Positions 1 to 5,020 of a stretch of 5,020 nt of DNA are shown here, piece after piece. The notes beneath the pieces are model-generated. The model was not told the DNA's origin, ran no database searches, and saw only the letters and a list, made by a program, of their open reading frames with translations. Position numbers and translations under genes: made by a program. This DNA is from Actinomycetota bacterium (lineage in GTDB: Bacteria > Actinomycetota > Actinomycetes > S36-B12 > CAIYMF01): positions 1-5,020 of the forward strand of contig WLOZ01000186.1 of the NCBI GenBank assembly GCA_009699025.1. Direction: 5' to 3'. Within the stretch, counting starts at the first letter, position 1; each line of letters starts with the position of its first letter.

Positions 1-2765
1 ACAAAGCGCTCGGGATCCTCGCCTCCCTCACCGGTGTTCGACTTCCCGCCTAGGCGGTTCATGGCGATGGCGAGGGTCTCGTGGGCCTCTTGTGAGATTG
101 ACCCGTACGACATGGCCCCCGTGGAGAACCTTCGCACGATTTCGGTCACCGGCTCAACCTCGTCGAGGGGCACGGCGGGGCGATCCCCCTCGCGCAGCTG
201 GAAGAGTCCACGCAGGGTCATCTGGCGAACCGACTGCGAGTTTACGCGCTCGGTGTACTGACCGAAGACGTCGTAGCGCTGCTCGCGGGTGCTGTGCTGC
301 AACCTGAATACGGTCTCGGGGTCGAAGAGGTGAGGCTCACCCTCGCGACGCCACTGATACTCGCCGCCCACGTCGAGGAGCCGGTGCGCTGGCGAGATGC
401 CCGAGTGCGGGTAGGCCACCGCATGCCGCCGGGACGCCTCCTCGGCGATGACGTCGAGCCCCACCCCGCCCAGCTTGCTCGTGGTACCCGTGAAGAACTC
501 GTTGACGACATCGTGCGAGAGCCCGATGGCCTCGAAGATCTGAGCCCCTCGGTACGACGCCACCGTGGACACACCCATCTTGCTCATGACCTTGAGCACA
601 CCCTTGCCCAGCGACTTGATCGTGTTGCGCACCGCCTTCTCCGGGGCAACTCCTGTCACCACCCCCTGGCGGACGAGGTCTTCCACAGTTTCGAGTGCGA
701 GATACGGGTTCACCGCAGCGGCGCCGTAGCCGATCAGCAGAGCGACATGGTGCACCTCGCGCACGTCACCGCTCTCAACGAGCAGGCCCACCATGGTTCG
801 GGTGCGCTCACGCACCAGGTGGTGGTGCACCGCGCTGCACAGCAGCAGTGACGGGATAGGCGCCATCTCGGCATCGCTGTCGCGGTCGCTCAGCACGATG
901 AATCGCTTGCCCTGACGGATCAGCGCGTCGACCTCGCGACAGATCTCGCGGACTCGGTCTCCGAGTGCCTCTCCCCCGCCACTCACCCGGTAGAGGCCAC
1001 GCACCTTCGCGGCAGCGAACCCCTGCATCTCACCGTCAATGTTGATGTGCAGCATCTTGGCCAGCTCATCGTTATCAATGACCGGGAAGGGCAGCAGCAC
1101 CTGGCGGCAGTGCGCCCTTGTCGCCTCGAGCAGGTTGCCCTCGGGGCCAATCATCGTCGCGAGCGAGGTGACGATCTCCTCACGGATCGCGTCGAGTGGA
1201 GGGTTGGTTACCTGCGCGAAGAGCTGACTGAAGTAGTCGAACAGGAGTCGCGGTCGATCAGACAGCGCCGCGATGGGTGTGTCAGTACCCATCGAACCAA
1301 TTGCCTCGGTGCCGGCCCGGGCCATCGGCGCGAGGATGACCCGCAATTCCTCGTCGGTATACCCAAAGGTTTGCTGGCGTCGGGCGACGGAGTCGTGGGT
1401 GTGCACAATGTGCTCTCGGTCCGGCAGCGCGTCGAGGTGCACTACTCCCTGTCGCAGCCACTCGCCGTAGGGCGCCTGCGCGGCCAGCTCAGACTTGATC
1501 TCATCGTCCTCGACGATGCGTCCTGCTGCGGTGTCGACGAGGAACATGCGACCTGGCTGGAGCCGCCCCTTGCGCACGATGCGCGCGGGCTCAATGTCGA
1601 GCACCCCAGACTCGGAGGCGAGCACCACGAGCCCGTCGTCGGTCACCCAGAATCGTCCCGGGCGCAGCCCATTGCGGTCGAGCACGGCCCCGATCACGGT
1701 GCCGTCGGTGAACGACACGTTCGCTGGGCCGTCCCAGGGCTCCATCAAAGTCGCGTGGAACTCGTAGAACTCGCGGCGATCAGGCGACATCTCAGCGTGG
1801 TTCTCCCACGCCTCGGGGATCATCATTAGCACGGCGTGAGGCAGGCTGCGGCCACCGAGGTGCAGCAGTTCGAGCACCTCATCGAACGAGGCCGAGTCGC
1901 TTCCTCCCGGGGTGCAAATGGGCAGCAGGCGCTCGATGTCACCGGGGATGAGGTCACTGGTCAGCATCGCCTCACGCGCGCGCATCCAGTTGCGATTGCC
2001 CATCACCGTGTTGATCTCGCCGTTGTGTGCGATGAGGCGGTAGGGGTGTGCGAGCGGCCACGACGGGAAGGTGTTGGTCGAGAAGCGCGAGTGCACCAGC
2101 GCCAGGGCACTTGCGACCCGCGGGTCAGACAGGTCGGGGTAGAACGGCTCGAGTTGGCCGGTGGTGAGCATGCCCTTGTACACGAGCGTGCGAGACGACA
2201 GTGAGGCGAAGTACACCGCGACCTCATGCTCAGACCGGCGACGAAGCACGTAGGCGAGTCGCTCAAGCTCGAGTCCCGTCGCGGCGTTGTTCGCCTCGAC
2301 AAATACCTGAGCGAAACGAGGCATCACACCTCGGGCAGTGGACCCCACGAGAGACGGGTCGACCGGGACATCGCGCCAGCCCAGCACTCGCAGTCCCTCG
2401 GCCGCAGCGATGGCGTCGATCGACGACTTCGCCTCGGCTGCGAGGTCGTCGTCGACGGCGATGAAGGCGATTCCGGTGGCGTAACTTCCGGCTGGGGGCA
2501 GGTCGAATGGCACCACTGCCCGCAGGAACGCGTCGGGAACCTGCAGGAGGATGCCTGCGCCGTCGCCCGAGTCAGGCTCTGCCCCGGACGCGCCACGGTG
2601 GTCGAGGTTGCGCAGGGCCGTCAGCGCCTGCTGCACCACCTCGTGGCTGGCCCCCCCGGTTAGGCGAGCCACGAAGGCAACACCACACGCGTCACGCTCG
2701 GCGGAAGGGTCATAGAGACCCTGCGTCGGCGGCACGGCACTGAAGAGAGAGAAGGGGCTGCTCAC
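1..2765 (-). CDS. gltB: Glutamate synthase (GOGAT) large subunit, 5' part (C-terminus outside the window)
   Basis: GltB transfers the amide nitrogen of glutamine to 2-oxoglutarate, making two glutamates, using electrons supplied by GltD. The window holds 921 codons of a protein usually about 1500 residues long; the frame is open to the left edge. The start is GTG at 2765 with AGGAG. A 26-residue propeptide should be cleaved to expose Cys27 ([13 protein letters not shown]), the N-terminal nucleophile of the class II glutaminase domain (27 to about 430). Glutamine-site residues are present: Arg227 in [17 protein letters not shown], Asn248-Gly249 in [15 protein letters not shown] and Asp290 in [12 protein letters not shown]. 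The central domain spans about 470-770, including [16 protein letters not shown] and [19 protein letters not shown]. The FMN/synthase domain then begins and carries [19 protein letters not shown] and [15 protein letters not shown] before the edge. The FMN site proper, the 3Fe-4S cysteines and the C-terminal beta-helix domain are not in view. I see no frameshift or internal stop. gltD probably follows beyond the left edge. Confidence 0.98.
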   Translation of the reverse strand, partial: MSSPFSLFSAVPPTQGLYDPSAERDACGVAFVARLTGGASHEVVQQALTALRNLDHRGASGAEPDSGDGAGILLQVPDAFLRAVVPFDLPPAGSYATGIAFIAVDDDLAAEAKSSIDAIAAAEGLRVLGWRDVPVDPSLVGSTARGVMPRFAQVFVEANNAATGLELERLAYVLRRRSEHEVAVYFASLSSRTLVYKGMLTTGQLEPFYPDLSDPRVASALALVHSRFSTNTFPSWPLAHPYRLIAHNGEINTVMGNRNWMRAREAMLTSDLIPGDIERLLPICTPGGSDSASFDEVLELLHLGGRSLPHAVLMMIPEAWENHAEMSPDRREFYEFHATLMEPWDGPANVSFTDGTVIGAVLDRNGLRPGRFWVTDDGLVVLASESGVLDIEPARIVRKGRLQPGRMFLVDTAAGRIVEDDEIKSELAAQAPYGEWLRQGVVHLDALPDREHIVHTHDSVARRQQTFGYTDEELRVILAPMARAGTEAIGSMGTDTPIAALSDRPRLLFDYFSQLFAQVTNPPLDAIREEIVTSLATMIGPEGNLLEATRAHCRQVLLPFPVIDNDELAKMLHINIDGEMQGFAAAKVRGLYRVSGGGEALGDRVREICREVDALIRQGKRFIVLSDRDSDAEMAPIPSLLLCSAVHHHLVRERTRTMVGLLVESGDVREVHHVALLIGYGAAAVNPYLALETVEDLVRQGVVTGVAPEKAVRNTIKSLGKGVLKVMSKMGVSTVASYRGAQIFEAIGLSHDVVNEFFTGTTSKLGGVGLDVIAEEASRRHAVAYPHSGISPAHRLLDVGGEYQWRREGEPHLFDPETVFRLQHSTREQRYDVFGQYTERVNSQSVRQMTLRGLFQLREGDRPAVPLDEVEPVTEIVRRFSTGAMSYGSISQEAHETLAIAMNRLGGKSNTGEGGEDPERF

Positions 2766-2773
2766 GGTTACTA

Positions 2774-2778
2774 CTCCT
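2774..2778 (-). promoter_or_regulatory. Ribosome binding site that sets the GTG start of gltB
   Basis: AGGAG lies 8 bases upstream of the GTG at 2765. It is the reason for choosing this GTG: no ATG or GTG in the same frame lies in the bases just upstream, and the protein begins at a normal distance from its catalytic cysteine. Confidence 0.8.
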
Positions 2779-2872
2779 GGTCGTCCACGGCCGCAGAGCC
2801 TCGCCTGCGTCTGACGACGCCGGACGGGTCATGCGGAGCAGGGGGACGACATTGGCCCGGGCTGCTGTGCAC

Positions 2873-2881
2873 AGGTTACCA
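2873..2881 (-). promoter_or_regulatory. Candidate extended -10 promoter element for gltB
   Basis: On the minus strand TGGTAACCT fits an extended -10 (TGn followed by TAnnnT). I see no convincing -35 hexamer at 16-18 bases upstream, which is tolerable for an extended -10 promoter. Transcription would begin near 2866, giving a leader of about 100 bases before the gltB start. The palindrome CTGTGCACAG (2865-2874) overlaps its downstream end and could be a regulator site or chance. Confidence 0.3.
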
Positions 2882-2921
2882 GAGCAACCCCGCGCGTGCT
2901 CCCACACGACGTCCCGTGACC

Positions 2922-2978
2922 GCTGTCCGACTCATCGCATCGAGCGCGCCTAGCACCCCTAGCGATGGGTCGGACAGC
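2922..2978 (-). repeat. Long inverted repeat after the DsbA-like gene, probable terminator
   Basis: The arms GCTGTCCGACTCATCGC (2922-2938) and GCGATGGGTCGGACAGC (2962-2978) are complementary over 17 bases with one exception, t2932 against g2968. That pair is a G-U wobble in a plus-strand transcript and an A-C mismatch in a minus-strand transcript. The loop is 23 bases and contains CCTAGC twice, 9 bases apart, which could make a small inner stem. The structure begins 27 bases past the DsbA-like stop codon, a natural place for a terminator of the upstream genes. No T-run follows on the minus strand. An operator, a protein-bound cruciform site or a repeated intergenic element are alternatives. 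The pairing is seen directly; the role is inferred. Confidence 0.6.
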
Positions 2979-3005
2979 AGTCGTAGTGACAGGGTCAGCA
3001 GCCCA

Positions 3006-3857
3006 CTACGTCGTGGCACCAGCGACAAGCTCGTCGAGCTTGGCCTTGTCGGAGAGAACGTCGGACTGGATCTCGGTGCCGTTGAGGTATCCGGCAGGTG
3101 TGCCAGGAACCGCGGCGTCGTTGAACGCCTTCAGCGAGTTGACGGCCCAGCCGAGGTAGGTGCCATCGTTCACGCATGTCTCGAAGGTCGTGTACGCATC
3201 TCCGGAGATTCCGGACTGCTTGCCGAAATCGAGCAGCGCCGCGCTGGTGTAGCCGGTGCCCTCGATGGCCGGCTGATTCTTGTAGGCGATGTCGTGGTAC
3301 TCGGCGCTCTTGCCGGCATCGATCGCGCAGCCCCACGCGGCGATGGCACGGTGCGACGAATCAGGTGCCTTGTTCTTGAGGTTGTCAACAGCCAACTTGG
3401 GGTCGAGGAAGGCTGTGGGCCGCCAGAACAGCCTGGCCTTGCCGCTCGTGGCCAGCTCTTCGATGCCCTGGCCGTTGGCGTCCTCGAGCGACTTGCACGC
3501 CGGGCATTGGAAGTCCTCCCACACCTGCAGCAGCGGGGCGGTCGCGGGAGCGTTGCCATAGGGGACCGCGTAGGCATTCTCGCCCGAATTGACCACTCCC
3601 TTGGGAAGTGGTGCGTCAGGGTTGGGGCTGGGAAGCACGGTCGAACCGTTTGCCGACGAATTGCTGCGCGACTGCCACACCGCCCCACCGATGATGGCAC
3701 CCACCACGACGAGCACCCCGAGCCCGCCGACGATCTTGATCATTCGGTCGCGGCGCTTCTCGGCAGCCTCCTGCGCTGCACGCGCCGCGGCGGCCTTGTC
3801 GCGGCGGTCCTTGGCCGACACTGGCTTCTGCGACTTGCCCTGACTGTTGGCGCTCAT
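3006..3857 (-). CDS. Membrane-anchored DsbA-family thiol-disulfide oxidoreductase (thioredoxin fold)
   Basis: This 283-residue protein is predicted to form, break or rearrange disulfides in proteins outside the cytoplasm. Residues 1-38 are a polar, Lys/Arg- and Ala-rich cytoplasmic segment, probably helical or coiled coil. One membrane helix spans about 39-61, with no lipobox or obvious cleavage site, so it looks like a signal anchor. A Ser/Asn/Pro-rich linker runs to about residue 95. The DsbA/thioredoxin_4-type domain follows: VWEDFQCPACK carries the CXXC active site (Cys118, Cys121), and VPGTPAGYLNG carries the expected cis-proline (Pro254) after Thr253. A second cysteine pair, Cys177 and Cys228, may form a structural disulfide. 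The start is the ATG overlapping the TGA of the MauE-like gene (TGATG), with a good GGAGG. The stop is TAG at 3008-3006. Whether the protein acts as oxidase, reductase or isomerase cannot be read from the sequence. The family is secure; the electron partner is inferred from gene pairing. Confidence 0.93.
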   Translation of the reverse strand: MSANSQGKSQKPVSAKDRRDKAAAARAAQEAAEKRRDRMIKIVGGLGVLVVVGAIIGGAVWQSRSNSSANGSTVLPSPNPDAPLPKGVVNSGENAYAVPYGNAPATAPLLQVWEDFQCPACKSLEDANGQGIEELATSGKARLFWRPTAFLDPKLAVDNLKNKAPDSSHRAIAAWGCAIDAGKSAEYHDIAYKNQPAIEGTGYTSAALLDFGKQSGISGDAYTTFETCVNDGTYLGWAVNSLKAFNDAAVPGTPAGYLNGTEIQSDVLSDKAKLDELVAGATT

Positions 3858-4429
3858 CAGTGTGCCTCCGTGGCATCGAGGTCGTCGAGCGATTCATCAT
3901 CGAGATCGCCCTCAGGATAAAGATCGGGGTTGGGCTTGGAGTCGAGGGAGAACAGCGTGGCCGGCCAGGTCACCAGCCACACCGCCATCCCCGTGAAGAG
4001 CAGGTCACGCAGTATCTCAGAGCTGTAGCGCCAGGTCTTGCCCTCGGCGCTCACCTCGCCGCCACCGCCGAAGCACCCGCAGTCGATCGAGTACCCGCGG
4101 GCCCACACGCTGGCGATTCCGACGATGAAGCAGGTCATGAGCAGGGCCGTCGCGAGAGCGGCCCAGCGCGTGAAGAGCCCCACGAGGAGCAGCACCGCAA
4201 GCAACACCTCTCCGGCGGGCATGAGCCACCCGAGGATGTCAGCGATCTGGCCGTTCATACCCGGAATCCGGTAGGCGATGATGGCGTCGCTCGCACCCCC
4301 CGGCGCAACGAGTTTCACCAGCCCGGCAAAGCCAAGAACGCCCGCGAGCACGAGCCGGAGCACCAGCCCCACTACCCGATTGCCGGCAACCCGCCGTGCC
4401 CGAGGGGGCGCGGGAGCGTCAACGCTCAT
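3857..4429 (-). CDS. MauE/DoxX-family integral membrane protein with Cys-Gly-Cys motif
   Basis: This is a 190-residue polytopic membrane protein, probably a thiol-redox partner of the DsbA-like protein encoded next. Residues 7-18 are rich in Arg. Four hydrophobic helices follow, at about 19-42, 63-86, 88-110 and 138-160. The motif IDCGCFGGGG (Cys117, Cys119), typical of the MauE branch, sits in the loop between helices 3 and 4. With the Arg-rich N-terminus inside, that loop faces outward. The tail after residue 162 is very acidic (11 Asp/Glu against 1 Lys) and would be cytoplasmic. MauE proteins are known for methylamine dehydrogenase maturation, but actinobacterial homologues beside DsbA-like genes have no proven role. 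I chose the ATG at 4429, with AGAGGA 12 bases upstream. An in-frame GTG at 4474, with AGAGGG 10 bases upstream, would add 15 residues. A weak promoter-like TTGACC (4498-4503) with a poor -10 (4473-4478, 19-base spacer) lies in the gap after trpA. The stop shares one base with the next start. Confidence 0.88.
   Translation of the reverse strand: MSVDAPAPPRARRVAGNRVVGLVLRLVLAGVLGFAGLVKLVAPGGASDAIIAYRIPGMNGQIADILGWLMPAGEVLLAVLLLVGLFTRWAALATALLMTCFIVGIASVWARGYSIDCGCFGGGGEVSAEGKTWRYSSEILRDLLFTGMAVWLVTWPATLFSLDSKPNPDLYPEGDLDDESLDDLDATEAH
3865..3869 (-). promoter_or_regulatory. Ribosome binding site of the DsbA-like gene
   Basis: GGAGG lies 7 bases before the ATG at 3857, inside the last codons of the MauE-like gene. 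Together with the TGATG stop/start overlap it fixes the start of the DsbA-like gene and suggests that its translation is coupled to that of the upstream gene. Confidence 0.85.
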
Positions 4430-4503
4430 GTGCGGAACACTTCCTCTCTCGTCTGCCACCCTCGTCGCGACCACTGTCGGACGACCCTCTCATGCTCGGT
4501 CAA

Positions 4504-4522
4504 CGCGGCGGCAGGCGCCGCG
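4504..4522 (-). terminator. GC-rich stem-loop just after trpA, possible terminator
   Basis: A perfect 7-bp stem, CGCGGCG paired with CGCCGCG, encloses a 5-base loop and begins 10 bases after the trpA stop codon. It can be lengthened by two A-T pairs if one bulged base is allowed. On the minus strand it is followed by GTTGACC, with no T-run, so it is not a canonical intrinsic terminator. Many actinobacterial terminators lack a U-tract, and the position suits the end of a trp operon. Chance GC-rich hairpins are common in DNA of this composition, so confidence is moderate. Confidence 0.4.
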
Positions 4523-4531
4523 GTTCCCGGC

Positions 4532-5020
4532 TCAGCCCCGCGCTGCCCTCACACCCTCGGCAAGGTCAGCCGCGAGCGCTGCCACTGCCTCAACCCCGGC
4601 CTGACGCGATGGCGCGTCGAGGAGGGCCCGCACAAAGGCGGAGCCCACGATCACACCGTCGGCATAGGCACCTACCTCGGCCGCCTGTGCTGCCGTGGAG
4701 ACCCCGAGACCCACAGCAATGGGAAGGTCCGTGACGGCTCGAGTGCGGGCGACCAGTTCACGGGCGCCCCCGCCGACCGAGGCGCGGGCCCCGGTTACCC
4801 CCATGGTCGATGCCGCGTAGACGAATCCAGTCGACGCGTGTGCCACCACCGAGAGACGTGCGTCACTTGAACTCGGCGCAACCAGGAAGATTCGGTCAAC
4901 GCCCGCCGAGTCGGTGGCCGCAGTCCACGGTCCGGCCTCCTCCGGTGTCAGGTCGGGGGTGATGACTCCCACGCCGCCGGCTGCTGCCAGGTCGTCGGCG
5001 AAGCGCCCGACCCCGTATCG
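4532..5020 (-). CDS. trpA: Tryptophan synthase alpha chain, 3' part (N-terminus outside the window)
   Basis: The alpha subunit cleaves indole-3-glycerol phosphate to indole and glyceraldehyde 3-phosphate, and passes indole to TrpB in the cytoplasmic alpha2beta2 complex. The window holds 162 codons, from RYGVGRFADDLAAAGG at the right edge to a TGA at 4534-4532. Family motifs visible in order are GVITPDLTPEEAG, DRIFLVAPSSSDARL, GFVYAASTMGVTGAR (the phosphate-binding GVTG loop region) and LPIAVGLGVST followed by ADGVIVGSAFVR near the C-terminus. Full-length TrpA proteins have about 265 residues, so roughly the first 100 are missing, including the catalytic Glu and Asp of the early barrel strands; catalytic competence cannot be judged here. 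The frame stays open to the window edge, so the GTG at 4972 is an internal valine codon (VGVITPD), not a start. Normally trpA is the last gene of the trp operon after trpB, which fits the hairpin directly downstream. Confidence 0.97.
   Translation of the reverse strand, partial: RYGVGRFADDLAAAGGVGVITPDLTPEEAGPWTAATDSAGVDRIFLVAPSSSDARLSVVAHASTGFVYAASTMGVTGARASVGGGARELVARTRAVTDLPIAVGLGVSTAAQAAEVGAYADGVIVGSAFVRALLDAPSRQAGVEAVAALAADLAEGVRAARG

Larger units (their letters stand above)
2766..3005. other. Intergenic region between the DsbA-like gene and gltB
   Basis: These 240 bases contain no convincing gene. In the direction of transcription they hold, in order, the long inverted repeat at 2922-2978, a GC-rich stretch, a weak extended -10 element at 2873-2881 overlapping the palindrome CTGTGCACAG (2865-2874), and a leader of about 100 bases. 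The leader has one small stem (GCGTC/GACGC with a TGAC loop on the plus strand, 2807-2820) and the gltB ribosome binding site. I looked for GlnR-like and AmtR-like nitrogen-control boxes and saw none that I would defend. Confidence 0.7.

Noticed and set aside
294..2663. A chain of long plus-strand open frames (294-851, 1047-1829, 1836-2204, 2226-2663)
   Set aside because: They are all codon-aligned antisense to gltB. In GC-rich genes the sense codons TTA, CTA and TCA are rare, so the exactly complementary frame stays open. The translations show no family features, whereas the gltB frame gives textbook motifs throughout.
2710..2907. 65-codon minus-strand open frame in the gltB leader, overlapping the gltB start
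   Set aside because: It begins with a GTG lacking a clear ribosome binding site, starts upstream of the likely gltB transcription start and overlaps gltB in another frame. It shows no leader-peptide signature such as a run of regulatory codons.
2916..3920. 334-codon plus-strand open frame over the DsbA-like gene
   Set aside because: It is the codon-aligned antisense shadow of the DsbA-like gene, whose minus-strand product has a membrane anchor, CPAC motif and cis-proline. The plus-strand product resembles nothing I recognise.
4414..4427. Small palindrome GAGCGT-CA-ACGCTC in the first codons of the MauE-like gene
   Set aside because: A 2-base loop is too tight for an RNA hairpin, and short palindromes of this size are expected by chance in GC-rich sequence.
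4474..4486. Sequence CTGTCGGAC near the MauE-like gene resembling the arms of the 2922-2978 inverted repeat
   Set aside because: It differs from the arm core CTGTCCGAC at the central base and is too short to call a repeat copy.
3860..4870. 336-codon plus-strand open frame spanning the MauE-like gene and trpA
   Set aside because: Both minus-strand genes happen to use the same codon phase, so the complementary frame stays open across both and their gap. The translated product is low-complexity, with many His, Arg and Pro residues, as expected of such shadows.

Overview
The window looks like ordinary core chromosome from a high-GC Gram-positive bacterium (Actinomycetota). The sequence is visibly G+C-rich. 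Codons end mostly in G or C, GTG is used as a start codon, and the proteins have actinobacterial character. I cannot fix the genus from the sequence. All four genes lie on the minus strand, so transcription runs from high to low coordinates. There are no tRNA or rRNA genes, insertion sequences, CRISPR arrays or phage genes.

Layout in transcription order. (1) 5020-4532: the last 162 codons of trpA, the tryptophan synthase alpha chain; its N-terminal part lies beyond the right edge. (2) 4531-4430: a short gap with a GC-rich hairpin just after the trpA stop. (3) About 4429-3857: a four-helix membrane protein of the MauE/DoxX family with a Cys-Gly-Cys motif. (4) 3857-3006: a membrane-anchored, extracytoplasmic DsbA-type thioredoxin-fold protein with a CPAC active site. 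Its start codon shares one base with the stop of the MauE-like gene. (5) 3005-2766: a 240-base intergenic region holding a 17-base-arm inverted repeat, a weak extended -10 promoter candidate, a 10-base palindrome and the gltB leader. (6) 2765-1: the first 921 codons of gltB, the large subunit of NADPH-type glutamate synthase, running off the left edge.

How the genes fit together: trpA ends a tryptophan operon that probably starts outside the window. The MauE-like and DsbA-like genes form a tightly coupled pair. They probably act as a thiol-disulfide relay at the membrane, the Cys-Gly-Cys membrane protein exchanging electrons with the CPAC protein outside the cytoplasm. gltB begins a separate transcription unit for ammonia assimilation, presumably followed by gltD beyond the left edge.

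I see no clearly new system. The points most worth a second look are the long inverted repeat between the DsbA-like gene and gltB, the opposite charges of the cytoplasmic tails of the two redox proteins, the second cysteine pair in the DsbA-like protein, and the absence of lgt between trpA and gltB.
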